Shown: positions 8,866-18,233 of the stretch, in pieces | Numbering within the stretch: position 1 is the stretch's first letter | How the letters are laid out: the number at the start of each line of letters is the position of its first letter | Origin: Paulinella micropora | Taxonomy: Eukaryota; Cercozoa; Imbricatea; Euglyphida; Paulinellidae | Direction of reading: 5' to 3' | NCBI GenBank assembly: GCA_019918135.1 | Contig: WBZZ01006702.1 | Span: 74,501-138,500 of the forward strand | DNA length: 64,000 bases | Program-made: the position numbers and the translations under genes | The notes under the pieces: model-generated | Seen by the model: only the letters and a program-made list of their open reading frames with translations | The model's database searches: none | What the model was told of the DNA's origin: nothing

Positions 8866-9678
8866 TTAATTAAGAGCTCCGTCCGCATTCATCTGTCTCT
8901 TCTCTCTCTTTTTTCCCTTTGCTTTCGCCGTTGCTTTTTGATCTATTGCAAGTGCAATCAAAAAAGAGGGCTGCAAAAGCTGCCAGGTGGATGAAAACAT
9001 ATTTGTCACGCTAGACCAGTCTTCATACAACTTCTCAGGATTCTTCCCGATGTGATCCAATGTAACCCCAAAGTATTTCTCGCTGAATTCTTTGGCAAAA
9101 TGCAGCTGCTTGCTCCAAAGGCGTTCCGGGTTGTCAGCGATTTCGGTAGCCCCCTGAGTGCTAACATTCTCAGCGTAAGTCTCGCAGTCCTTAAGGAAAT
9201 CCAGCGTTTCTTCCGAAGTCCACCAACGCCCTTTGCATTTGCCTTCTATGTACGTCATGGTTTTTTCGAAGAGAGGATCGGACCGATTCCCATCCATAAC
9301 GTCATCCCGGTCCCCGAGCATACAACCGACCACCCCATAGAAATTGCCATACGAAGATATTTGCATAAGACGATACTCTTGCCCCACGTGGCACAGCAAG
9401 AAATTGAAATCGTGATGCGCTGCCCTTACAAGGCACAGCGCTACTGATTCAAACTTGACTTTAGCTAATGAAGCAAGCCCTCCGCGCGGGGCTGACAAGA
9501 CCACGTCCAGCTTGTGCCCTCTCCCGGGCTCGTACTCTTCCATTACTTTTTTAAGGATTGGATCTATCACGTGCGCAAACGCATAATTGCATTCAGCCGC
9601 ATTTCGTCCCTTTGCGACGTCTACATACGTCTTTGGCCTGGTAAGGCATTTGGTGAGGCCCTCTCGGACTAGACACAT
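8866..9678 (-). CDS. Hypothetical protein, ~270 aa
   Basis: I chose the ATG at 9678; the open frame continues a little further upstream to a TTG at 9714. It is a globular, aromatic-rich protein with a very basic C-terminus (AKAKGKKREKR) that suggests nucleic-acid binding or nuclear entry. A short ORF (9827 down to about 9671, another frame) may be a remnant of an earlier start. No family recognised. Confidence 0.65.
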   Translation of the reverse strand: MCLVREGLTKCLTRPKTYVDVAKGRNAAECNYAFAHVIDPILKKVMEEYEPGRGHKLDVVLSAPRGGLASLAKVKFESVALCLVRAAHHDFNFLLCHVGQEYRLMQISSYGNFYGVVGCMLGDRDDVMDGNRSDPLFEKTMTYIEGKCKGRWWTSEETLDFLKDCETYAENVSTQGATEIADNPERLWSKQLHFAKEFSEKYFGVTLDHIGKNPEKLYEDWSSVTNMFSSTWQLLQPSFLIALAIDQKATAKAKGKKREKRQMNADGALN

Positions 9679-10049
9679 GGCGTCGGAGATATCGCTCGAG
9701 GTTGCGCTGGGCAAAGCAGCTGGGTTTGTGGTGCTGGGTTGATGTGAGGATTGGCATTCGTTATAGCCTTGCGAACTCCTTCTGCCGTTATTTCACCATG
9801 AGTTCGACACCATTCCTCAAGTTCCATTTCTGTTTCAAAATAAAAGCTTTAAATCAAACAGCAAAGGGAGAGCAGAGGAAAGGCCCGCGCAGATGAAATT
9901 AACCGCACCCCCCCCTACCCCATTCTCTTCTCCACGCGCTCCCCCCCCCCCCGCCTTCCCACACTCTATTGCTCCACGCGCTCCCTTCTCGACTCGTGCA
10001 AATTGCCTTTTCTGACTTTTTTTTAGTTGGCAGGTAGCAGAAAGAAAAG

Positions 10050-10199
10050 ATGGAACAAACGCGAGCTCGAACGCGAGCGCGCCTGCCGCTGGCACTGCCC
10101 GACAGTCTCATTTTCGGCCGCGCCTTGATCACTGTCGCGGCCATGGAACGCTGCAAGCAAAAGAGGCAAGACCTACTCGTGCAATGGTTTTATGACTGA
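10050..10199 (+). CDS. Possible 49-aa basic peptide
   Basis: An ATG preceded by a purine-rich leader and a pyrimidine tract opens 49 codons. The N-terminus is Arg-rich (TRARTRAR), the centre hydrophobic, the C-terminus basic. It lies in a spacer otherwise made of C-runs. No homology recognised. Confidence 0.35.
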   Translation: MEQTRARTRARLPLALPDSLIFGRALITVAAMERCKQKRQDLLVQWFYD

Positions 10200-10368
10200 A
10201 CGCGGAGCTCAGTAATCAAGGGGTGGGAAAAAGGGGGGGGGGGGGGGGGAAGGAGGAGGAGGAGAAGGGAGGGAAGAAAAGAGAAAAAAAAGGGCTACTA
10301 CTAAAAAGGTTTTAACAGGACAAGAAACAAAATAGAAAGGAAATGGCTCATCGGCTACAACATTGAAC

Positions 10369-10863
10369 ATGAGACTACTACCTTGTCCCCTCTCTTCTTC
10401 TCCCTCCCTCGCTCCGATCTCGGTCTCACCAGACGTGGGGCCGGCCCCGCTCCAGACGCTGGCCTTCTGTCTTGGCCTCTACGCTGCTTTTTGCTGGTGG
10501 TTGCTCTTCTTCAAAGTGCTGCCGGCGCTGGACCGCGAACGCTACAAGCCGTGCAGCCTGCGCGCCAGGCTGTGCAGGGCACACAGGCGGCGCGCGCCGG
10601 GCGCGGTTGCTGCTGGAGACGAGACAGGCTTTTTCTGGTGCCATCTGCACCACTGGCCCTTGTACCTACTCCTAGGTACAGCTTGTTACCTAGCGCCGGC
10701 GGACTGGCCGTCCTGGCTGCGCTCGGGCGGTTTAGGCTTTTCTTGTGTTCTGTTCGTTCAGGGTCTCTGCTACAGGGACCGCTTCCGCTTCTGTTACGTG
10801 CTGCCCCCGACAAACCATGCGAGGGTCTCACTTGCGGACAACCGCGTAACAAGGCTAGTATAA
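10369..10863 (+). CDS. Small multi-pass membrane protein, 164 aa
   Basis: The ATG at 10369 is preferred over the TTG at 10363. Three hydrophobic helices are visible near residues 28-52, 90-112 and 120-135, separated by a basic loop (RARLCRAHRRR). Histidines cluster before the second helix (HLHHW). No signal cleavage site is obvious. The family is not recognised; a membrane location is the only safe inference. Confidence 0.65.
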   Translation: MRLLPCPLSSSPSLAPISVSPDVGPAPLQTLAFCLGLYAAFCWWLLFFKVLPALDRERYKPCSLRARLCRAHRRRAPGAVAAGDETGFFWCHLHHWPLYLLLGTACYLAPADWPSWLRSGGLGFSCVLFVQGLCYRDRFRFCYVLPPTNHARVSLADNRVTRLV

Positions 10864-11948
10864 AATCCTCTTTCTTTTTGTATCATTATCAGCACCAAAC
10901 TTTTTTTCAAAAAAAAGAACAAACTTTTTTTTCTTGAACCTAGCCGGATCTCCCAAGACCTGCGCTACAATTTCTTCTCCGGCGCTGTCACACGGAAGGT
11001 CAGGACGTTGCCATGCTCATAGCCGCTGACACAAACCTGGTCCCCAAACGCCGCGAGCGCCGGCGCGCGTTCGAACCCAGTGTACCCCCGCCAAGCAGTT
11101 TCCATGTGCGTGTGTTTTTTTTTTGTTTGCGCCTAGGTATTTGAAAAAAAAAGTAGTGTAGCCAGAAAAAAGACAACCTTTTTGTCTTGAACCCACCCTC
11201 CCCCCCTCCCATTCCCTTCGCTCCGCTCCCCCCCCCCCCCCCCTCTCTCTCTCTCTCCGTCTGTGTCCTCGACCCCTTCCGAATCATAGAGCGCTAGAAC
11301 AATTTTGAAACACAAATCCTTTAAGGAAGACCCGCATTACATTCAGCCCCTACGGCTGCAGATGATTGGCGATAGAACATCACCGGCCGCCGATGAGCTG
11401 GTTGTGGCCGCGGAACGGCTTGTACTTTGTGGCGTGCTACAATTGCGGCCGGCATCTGCTTGAGAAGGATGTTTCTGAATGCGGGACAACAAGACAAGAT
11501 AGCCGCTTTGGCAGGTCCCCCCGATGTTGCTGTTGATGCTAGCTTAAGCTATGCTGCCCCAGGCAAAGGGTGCAGGGGGAAGACCGAAGAAGGGAAGGGA
11601 GGCAGGGGGGGGGGGGGTGTGCTGTCCCCCCCAACAAAAATATATAAAAGAAACAGACAGACAGACAGGCTGGTGTGTTTGTCATGGCGACACACTGCCC
11701 CAAATGTGGCAAAACGCGCGAACCGAACGCAGACACAGTTTGGCGCTGGAGACAGAGCTTAAGACTACTCGACAACCAAAAAAACAAACTACGAGGGGAG
11801 GGGAGAAAAGGAGCAAACTCCCCCTTTCTGTTTCAAGAAGACCAAAAGAAAAACAGGGAGGGAGGGCTGCCCCCCCCCCGCACACAACAGAAAAACCCCT
11901 AGACCATCGCACGTGCACACTTCTCTTTGCTCTTTTTAGTTTCTTGCC
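10864..11948. other. Spacer; one possible Zn-ribbon ORF
   Basis: This spacer has pyrimidine- and C-runs and no convincing long gene. A plus-strand ORF from the ATG at 11684 to 11902 begins with CPKCGK and is Lys/Arg rich; it could be a small zinc-ribbon peptide, but its second half is coded by low-complexity sequence. The opposite strand is open only as a shadow. Confidence 0.4.
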
Positions 11949-12527
11949 ATGACAGCCAAGACGGGCTCCTCGCCTGACCCTGCCGATCAAGGGGAAGCGG
12001 CCGCACAGTACAAGCTCGCCGACTGTTTCCGACAAGGAGTCAGCCAAGACCAGGAACAGGCTGTCAAGTGGTACCGCCGGGCAGCGGAGCAAGGGCACTC
12101 GACTGCGCAGTACAACCTGGGCATCTGTTACGACCAAGGACAAGGAGTCCGCCAAGACCAGAACCAGGCTGTCAAGTGGTATAGCCGAGCAGCCGAACAG
12201 GGCAACGCGGCCGCGCAGTACAACCTGGGCGTCTGTTACTATCAAGGACAAGGAGTCAGCCCAGACCAGAGCCAGGCGGTCGAGTGGTACCGCCGGGCGG
12301 CGGAGCAAGGGCACTCGGTCGCGCAGTACAACCTAGGCGTCTGTTACTGTCAAGGGCAAGGAGTCAGCCAAGACCAGAAACAGGCTGTCAAATGGTATAC
12401 TCGAGCAGCCGAACAGGGCCACGCGGCCGCGCAGTGCAACCTAGGCATCTGTTACTCTCGAGGACAAGGAGTCAGCCAGGACCAACGCCAGGCGGTCGAG
12501 GGCCAGGGCGCCGGAGAGGCTAGCTGA
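11949..12527 (+). CDS. Sel1-like repeat protein, 192 aa
   Basis: After a short polar N-terminus there are five Sel1-like repeats of 36 residues with the pattern A-x-x-Q-Y-N-L-G-x-C-Y-x-x-G-Q-G-V-x-x-D-x-x-Q-A-V-x-W-Y-x-R-A-A-E-Q-G. The last repeat breaks off into VEGQGAGEAS, so it ends early. Sel1 repeats form alpha-solenoids that scaffold protein complexes. The repeats are very alike at base level, a sign of recent expansion. Ankyrin is excluded by the repeat pattern. Confidence 0.9.
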   Translation: MTAKTGSSPDPADQGEAAAQYKLADCFRQGVSQDQEQAVKWYRRAAEQGHSTAQYNLGICYDQGQGVRQDQNQAVKWYSRAAEQGNAAAQYNLGVCYYQGQGVSPDQSQAVEWYRRAAEQGHSVAQYNLGVCYCQGQGVSQDQKQAVKWYTRAAEQGHAAAQCNLGICYSRGQGVSQDQRQAVEGQGAGEAS

Positions 12528-12885
12528 GATAGATAGCCAGGCTCAGGCTCAAGAACGAGAGCCAGCCCTCTGACGAAACGAGCCCGGTATTGCTATTAAA
12601 AAAAAACACCTTCTCAAAGCTTTATTTTTAAACAGGACGGCCACCTGGAATCTTTTGCAGCCCTCTTTCTTGATTGCACTGGCGCTGGATCGAAGCAAAG
12701 CGACAGCGAAGATAAAGGGGGGGGAGGGGGGGGGGGGGCTTTACTAGAAGAGCAACCCCGCGAGCAATAGAAAAAAGAGGGGGGCCTCTCTCCCTCCCTC
12801 CCCTTTTCCTCTCCCCTTCCTTTCCCTCCCTCTTTCCTCAAAACTGTCCGGTGTGTTACTCTTACCCAACACAACACTCTCCGGG

Positions 12886-13449
12886 ATGGCGGACCACACG
12901 GGCTCGGGCTCAGCGGCGCCGACCCGCGTGCTGCGAATCTTGCAATACCGTGATCGTGCGGGCCCGGGAAACCCCGCGGACGATTCAGAGGCCAAGGCCT
13001 TTGAGCGGTCCACGCGGGAGGCCGAGCAAGGCGACACCTGCGCTCAGTGCCTGCTCTGCCTCTGCTACGAATTTGGCACGGGCGTGGCCAAGGACGAGAC
13101 CGTCGCCTTCCGGTGGTACAAACGGGGGGCCGAGCAAGGCGACGCCGAAGCTCAGTACCTGCTCGGCCTCTGCTACACGCTGGGCACGGACGTGGAAGTG
13201 GACAAGGCAGCCGCCGTTCAGTTATACACGCGTGCGGCCGAGCAAGGCCATGCCAAAGCTCAGCACCTGCTCGGCCTCTGCTACAAATTTGGCAAGGGCG
13301 TGGGCAGGGACGAGACGGTCGCTGTGTGGTGGTACACACAGGCGTCCGAGCAAGGCGACGCCAGCGCTCAGTACCTGCTCGGCCTCTGCTACGAGAAGGG
13401 AACGGGCGTGCAAGTGGACAAGGCCGCAGCCTCCCCATGGTACACGTGA
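12886..13449 (+). CDS. Sel1-like repeat protein, 187 aa
   Basis: The ATG at 12886 follows the spacer. Four Sel1-like repeats (A-E-Q-G-D-x-x-A-Q-x-L-L-G-L-C-Y) are read. Repeat-like sequence continues past the stop at 13449, so the C-terminus has decayed. It is paralogous in architecture to 11949-12527 but with a different repeat consensus (LLGLCY versus YNLGVCY), so the two did not arise by simple recent duplication. Confidence 0.85.
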   Translation: MADHTGSGSAAPTRVLRILQYRDRAGPGNPADDSEAKAFERSTREAEQGDTCAQCLLCLCYEFGTGVAKDETVAFRWYKRGAEQGDAEAQYLLGLCYTLGTDVEVDKAAAVQLYTRAAEQGHAKAQHLLGLCYKFGKGVGRDETVAVWWYTQASEQGDASAQYLLGLCYEKGTGVQVDKAAASPWYT

Positions 13450-14293
13450 GCGGCTGACCAAGGCCATGCCAAGCTCAGCGCCGGCTTGGCTGGTGCTACG
13501 ACCTGGGCACGGGCGTGCCCAAGGCCCTGGCCTGGTCACGCGCGGGGAGGGGGGACGCCCCCCCCCCCCCCCCCTCTCCCCGTCGGCCTGCTAGAAAGTT
13601 GCTGCTTTCTCTGTTTTGTCCTTAAAAACAAGCAAGGAGAAATCAGCGGAAATGTCGGCAGAGCGTTGCGAACACGGAACCTCGAACGCGGACGAAAGCT
13701 TCTTTGCTGCCGGGGGGCAGCCTGCCCCCCGCGCCCATCGCAGCAGGAGTCTTAGGTTCAAAAGACACCCTTTTTAAATTGATTCGGTACCAAATTTTTT
13801 GCTTTTAATTTCGTCGCGACGCCCCGCGCTCAGTGCCGAGCAGCTCTCTACAAGGGAGGTTTTTTATTCTAATTTAAAAAAAACTGTTCTACCGCAGCAA
13901 ACGCCGAAACCTCCAAAATATCCGGCAATAGAAATCGACGGCAGCGGTCTAGAGAAGGGGGCACCCCCCCCCCCCTCCTTCCCCCGGATGCCCTTGGGTG
14001 GGGACATTTCCCTTTTCTCATCACGCGGGCCGACCTGCCCCCTGCACACCCCCGCGCCCCCCCCCCCTATCCCTCATTCTGCGTTCTTCCAGCCCGCGCA
14101 GCAATTTCTTTGCTTTTAATTTAATTTTTAAAAAAAATCTCATGACAAATTCCCCTGACGGTGTCGCTTGGCTGCCGGGGGGCAACCTGCCCCCGAGCCC
14201 CCCCCCTTCCAGCCCGCTTGCGCCCATCGCAGCAGGAGTCTTAGGTTCAAAAGACACCCTTTTTAAATTGATTCGGTACCAGATTTTTTGCTT
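13450..14293. other. Spacer with C-runs and duplicated segment
   Basis: There is no convincing gene. It holds the decayed end of the Sel1 gene, several C-runs, GC palindromes at about 13711-13730 and 14174-14195, and two copies of an 86-bp segment. Confidence 0.6.
13732..13817 (+). repeat. 86-bp direct repeat, copy 1
   Basis: It begins CGCCCATCGCAGCAGGAGTC and ends in TTTCGTCGC. It is repeated almost exactly at 14221-14306, in both cases directly after a GC-rich palindrome. Copy 2 contains the end of the 14294-15697 gene. Confidence 0.9.
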
Positions 14294-14306
14294 TTAATTT
14301 CGTCGC
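14221..14306 (+). repeat. 86-bp direct repeat, copy 2
   Basis: Nearly identical to 13732-13817 (one visible difference, near the GGTACC). Its end overlaps the 3' end of the gene at 14294. Confidence 0.9.
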
Positions 14307-15697
14307 TGTCTCTTACTAGCGGGCTGCTCCCTTTCCCTCCCCCCCGCACGTTTGCCGCTTGTAGTTTTCTCTTCATCACTTGCGACCCAGTCCGTCAGTA
14401 GATGATAATTGTCAGCAATCTCGTGTACCAACCGCAAGGGGTCAATCCTGTCTTCCTCCTCCTCCTCACGCTGCTCTCTCCCCTCGTCGTCTTCGTCCTC
14501 GCCTTCGTCCTCGCCTTCGTCCTGCTCTTCTTCGCCCCGCTCCTCGCCCCGCTCCTCACCTTGTTTCTCGACCTCTCCCTGGCCCCTCTTCTTCCCAACT
14601 AAATTCACACCACTAAAAAGGGCCACGCGGTAGCAGGTGTGCAGGCCTTTTGTCTTTTTGTCCCTAAGACGCAAAGGGTTACCCCCTGCGGTCTTCTGCC
14701 TTTCCAAGCTCGAGCGCAGGCACGTTCCGAATAACTGGGCGAGCAGGCCTTGGCACGCTTGTACAGATAAGGCAAGCTGCCGGGGGGCGGCCTGCCGGGG
14801 GGCAGCCTGCCCCCCGAGCCCCCCCCTGCTCTCCCTTCCAGCCCGCGTCGGCGGGCTGGGCTCGCGAGCTAGGCGGTTCAGAGTGTTTTGCTTGATTTGC
14901 AGGCCATTCCACAGCGTATGCCCGTTGCGAAATAACAGCTCGATCTGCCGTTGATTCGCGGCCACGTTCCCCAGGGAGAAAATTTCGCCGCCTAGCAGCC
15001 TGTACGCAGCGGGTTGGCTAGGCCCCGCCTGCCCTTCCTGCAGCTGTGAGCCTTTCAGCAACAGGTTCGCAAGAGCTTCCAGGAAGAGTACGCGACCGGC
15101 CAGGTTGCGATCCCTCTGCACGGACAAGGGGGGTGTGGTCTCTTGCAGTTCAGCCCACTGGTTTTGTGCCCATCGTAGGAAGAGATCTTCTTTTCCGCTA
15201 AAATGAACCCATGTGCCCAACAGGGCCAGTAAATCCTTGTGCGCCTCCAGCCTGCACGCCGTCTTATAATGCAGCAGGTGCCTAGCCGACGGGTGTCTCA
15301 GCAACAATTTTAGGTAGCCCACCCGGTCCAAGGCGGACCGCGCCGAATTACCGTCAAGCAAAGGGGTCCTCCCGGTTTTTACCGCCAGCGCACCCTCCTC
15401 CGCCTCCTCCTCCTCCCCCTCCTCCGGCTCCGCCGTTGCCACCACCGCGGCCCCCCCCCTCTCCTGCAGAACGATTTCTGCGCGCAGCTCGTCGTCGCTC
15501 ATGCCCCTGGCCACCTCCTCTAGCTGCTCAATGGCCGACTTCTTGGCCTCCCGTCGCTGTGCCTTGCGTTCGTCTGCTTTGTCGTTCTCCTCGTCGTGCA
15601 CCTCCTCCGACACCGGCCCGGGCCAACAGTGCTGGTCGTCGGGGGCGGGGAGCGCCGTTGCCGCGAAATCGACTTTCTCCAGCTTGTCACAGCCCAT
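14294..15697 (-). CDS. Acidic protein, probably C-terminal part of the origin-binding helicase region
   Basis: 467 residues with long Glu/Asp-rich tracts (around 90-105 and 375-420) and a basic C-terminal nuclear-type signal (KRQRRN). The middle is helical and leucine-rich. A GC-rich palindromic element is read through in frame near residues 285-305. It follows the UL9-like helicase on the same strand, overlapping it where another palindromic element sits, and may be its C-terminal domain or an independent gene. Confidence 0.6.
   Translation of the reverse strand: MGCDKLEKVDFAATALPAPDDQHCWPGPVSEEVHDEENDKADERKAQRREAKKSAIEQLEEVARGMSDDELRAEIVLQERGGAAVVATAEPEEGEEEEAEEGALAVKTGRTPLLDGNSARSALDRVGYLKLLLRHPSARHLLHYKTACRLEAHKDLLALLGTWVHFSGKEDLFLRWAQNQWAELQETTPPLSVQRDRNLAGRVLFLEALANLLLKGSQLQEGQAGPSQPAAYRLLGGEIFSLGNVAANQRQIELLFRNGHTLWNGLQIKQNTLNRLAREPSPPTRAGRESRGGLGGQAAPRQAAPRQLALSVQACQGLLAQLFGTCLRSSLERQKTAGGNPLRLRDKKTKGLHTCYRVALFSGVNLVGKKRGQGEVEKQGEERGEERGEEEQDEGEDEGEDEDDEGREQREEEEEDRIDPLRLVHEIADNYHLLTDWVASDEEKTTSGKRAGGREREQPASKRQRRN
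14776..14859. repeat. GC-rich palindromic element inside a coding region
   Basis: The element is made of a C/G stem (GGGGGGCnnnnTGCCCCCC) followed by a second stem (CAGCCCGCG...GCGGGCTGG). It lies inside the 14294-15697 frame and keeps it open. Confidence 0.85.
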
Positions 15698-17601
15698 CCT
15701 GCCCGCTGCCGCGGGCAGGAAGAAAGAGACAGGGGGGGTTCGGGGGGCAGTATGCCCCCCGGTGCATAGTCACGCGCCAGGATCTGGTTGTTGTCAAACA
15801 TCACGTAGAACGAGTGAAAGTAAAAGTCTTTCACGCCCTTGGGTTCGCTGAAGTTCACGCCAAACGTCAGAGTACAAGTGAAGCACACATAGTACAACTC
15901 CGACCACACCTTCCACAAATCGCCCTTGAAGTCTCCTGCGTGCCCCTCGCCCAGGTCTCGCCTCAGAAATTCCTGGCGGCGTTGCCCGAAATAGCAACGC
16001 ATTTTCACGTTGCGCACCGCGCGCGAAATATCCTCGCTCACTCTTTCCGCCTCGCCCCGGGACCCCGCCGCCATTACCACCTTCTTGCCGCGCAGGAGAT
16101 CCAGCTTTATCTTCTGCACCAGACTCGCGCGTGACTTATGCTCAAAGTACCGCCGGTTAGACTGCTTGCGAAAGCTGCTACACCTCAAATAGGTCCGGCA
16201 TTCTTCCTCCTCAGGCGGTGCGCCCGCCAACCCTCTCTCTCGTCTCATCGCGTGGAGTACCTCTATCGTGCGAGGAGACAGGAACGCATCCGGCAGCACG
16301 ATCCTGTCTGCTTCTCGAACTAGCATTTCCAACATCATCAGATTTTGCAGGTCCCTTTCTACGTTGAGCCCTTGCGTCGCCTGGTACAACAGGCTTTCCA
16401 CTTCGTCCAGCAGCAGAACGTTGTAGGCTACGGGCTGCAAGCACTCGTTCTCTCCCTGCTCTTCCTTCCGCGTGAGGCTATGAAGTGCCTCGAACGTCCA
16501 GATCGCTCTGTTTGCTTCCGGTGCCTTGGCGGGCTTAAACTCAAAGCCGTACTCTTGTAACGTGTGCTCCAGCGAGTGGCAAAACGTCTTGCGACTTGCC
16601 ACGGCCCCCACCCTGATCTCGCGGTCCGGCCCGTAGTGCTTCTGCCACGCTTCCCGCCATTCCTCCTGCGCACGGAACATCTCGGCCGTCCAGCCCTCCG
16701 GCTTCTGCCGTGTTATGAGCGCATGCACGGCGTTCTTCAGCTGGGTCGTCTTGCCCGCGCCTAGCGACTCCTGCAGCGCCAACAGCTCGAAATTGTTGGT
16801 AAAAGCAAAGGGCTCCGCCCATTCCGCCGACACGTCTTCGCGCTCCGTGACGAGGGAGGTCCAGGGGTTTCCGGGGCGGCTTAGCCCGTCAAACACGTCT
16901 ATGTTGCCGTACCCGTCTCGTGGGCTGCCCTTGCGAGACACCCGCCCGTTGTCCAGGGCTTTCCAGGTCCCGCCTAGGCACGGACAGGTCCACCAGAAAT
17001 CTAGCTTGTGAACCTCGATGGTCTGCGACTCGCATTCCGTGCTCCCGCAAAGCCCCCGCGTTTCCCACGCGGGCCAGCGCTCCGTGGGGCCGGCCCCCCG
17101 CACCCGCCTGAGGGCCTCCTGCTGTGAGGGGTTCGCCAGCACCTCTTTCAGCCTTCTCGTGCGCAGCTCATCGACTATCGCCCACAGCTGGGCCCCCCAG
17201 CCTGCCGGCTCGCTCCCTCCGTTTCTCTGGGGGTAGTAATTCAGAAGGCGAGCCACCCGGCGCTCGGGCCTCTCACAACCCTCCCCCCGCTTCGAGTCGC
17301 ACAGCACACAGTGCGCGCGCAGCCAGATCTCGCCGTCGTCGTCATCGACCGAAATTTCGACCTTCGCCTCGCTCTTGTGTTGGGAAGGCGCTTGCGTCTT
17401 GTACGACAGAACGCACAGCGAGCCTGGGGCCAAGACCGCCGTGAACCGCTTGATCGGCTCGTAGTTCTGGGGCTCTTCTAGTTGCTGAGGGCTGTCCAGA
17501 ATAGGAGAGACCGGCTGTGCTACAACGCACTTCATGTGCTCGAGCGCAGCGGTGACTCTGCCTATCAGCGGCTGAACCCAACCTCGCCAATGAGCACTCA
17601 T
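15520..17601 (-). CDS. Origin-binding helicase, herpesvirus UL9 / Herpes_ori_bp type
   Basis: Superfamily 2 helicase hallmarks are present: GAGKTT at residues 281-286 (Walker A), LLLDEVES at 396-403 (Walker B, with the D-E-x-E-S form typical of origin-binding proteins), a KKVVMAAGSRGEAE segment like motif IV, and FTCTLTFGVNFSEP near 574-587 like the T-x-G-x-S/N-F block. A Cys-rich stretch near residues 98-109 could bind zinc. The role by family: unwinding at replication origins. The last ~75 residues (after about 15770) come from a GC-rich palindromic element and an off-frame tail, so the helicase is cut short there. It lies directly downstream of the primase gene. Confidence 0.8.
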   Translation of the reverse strand: MSAHWRGWVQPLIGRVTAALEHMKCVVAQPVSPILDSPQQLEEPQNYEPIKRFTAVLAPGSLCVLSYKTQAPSQHKSEAKVEISVDDDDGEIWLRAHCVLCDSKRGEGCERPERRVARLLNYYPQRNGGSEPAGWGAQLWAIVDELRTRRLKEVLANPSQQEALRRVRGAGPTERWPAWETRGLCGSTECESQTIEVHKLDFWWTCPCLGGTWKALDNGRVSRKGSPRDGYGNIDVFDGLSRPGNPWTSLVTEREDVSAEWAEPFAFTNNFELLALQESLGAGKTTQLKNAVHALITRQKPEGWTAEMFRAQEEWREAWQKHYGPDREIRVGAVASRKTFCHSLEHTLQEYGFEFKPAKAPEANRAIWTFEALHSLTRKEEQGENECLQPVAYNVLLLDEVESLLYQATQGLNVERDLQNLMMLEMLVREADRIVLPDAFLSPRTIEVLHAMRRERGLAGAPPEEEECRTYLRCSSFRKQSNRRYFEHKSRASLVQKIKLDLLRGKKVVMAAGSRGEAERVSEDISRAVRNVKMRCYFGQRRQEFLRRDLGEGHAGDFKGDLWKVWSELYYVCFTCTLTFGVNFSEPKGVKDFYFHSFYVMFDNNQILARDYAPGGILPPEPPLSLSSCPRQRAGWAVTSWRKSISRQRRSPPPTTSTVGPGRCRRRCTTRRTTKQTNARHSDGRPRSRPLSS
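15699..15762. repeat. GC-rich palindromic element in the helicase gene
   Basis: Two stems, CTGCCCGC...GCGGGCAG and GGGGGGCAnnnTGCCCCCC, lie within the origin-binding helicase region. Confidence 0.85.
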
Positions 17602-18233
17602 AGAGCCTTCTTCGTCGCTCTCCTGCGCACTGTTCTGTTCCTTCCCCTAAGGATAATAGTAATAGCACTTTATGCGGCGGACACGCATGAAGGAGAAAAG
17701 GGGGGAAGGGGTGGGGGGGGGGGGGGGGTGGGATCTTGCGATCCCCTTACGCGACACTCGTTTGCCTGATAACTGGGGTGCGGGGTGGGGTGGTCATTCG
17801 AAAATATTTGGGGAAACTGCGGTTAGGCCTGAATGCAGCCCTTTGGCTCTGGGGGGTGTGTGGTGGGGGGTGGCGGGTGGGTACCCACCTTGGGGTGTAT
17901 CAACCTCTATAAAAAAAATACATAACCCACCTACACCTATGTTTCTAATAGTCGGGTGTGGGTGGTCATCAGAAAATACCCCAAATGTCAGTAGCCCTGG
18001 ACGACACCCGTTGCCATTTTGACAGGTGTGGGTCTATGTGCCACCCGGGACCCCTTTTTTACAGACGCACCTCGCCCCCCCCCCACCACCCAGCGAGAAT
18101 GCGCCGCCAGGTGGCATGAAGGATCTATTTCCCCGCGGATTTTCCCGGAAAATCACGAAAGAGAGGGAGGAAAAGCGAAGATCATTTACCGACCTGCGCG
18201 GAGGCAGAGGCTTCTTCAGGTGCAGTGACATAA
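17602..18233. other. G-run and GGTGTGG-rich spacer
   Basis: No convincing gene. It has a G-run at about 17700-17730, repeated GGTGTGGG-like strings, an AT-rich TATAAAAAAAAT block near 17911, and a C-run at 18075. A plausible regulatory region between the primase and helicase genes, but nothing specific can be shown. Confidence 0.5.

Noticed and set aside
11682-12314. Long minus-strand ORF opposite the first Sel1 gene
   Set aside because: A shadow of the tandem repeats, with repeat-length periodicity inherited from Sel1.
12614-13438. Long minus-strand ORF opposite the second Sel1 gene
   Set aside because: It is the complement of a GC-rich repeat gene; composition is Arg/Pro/Cys-rich with no family pattern.
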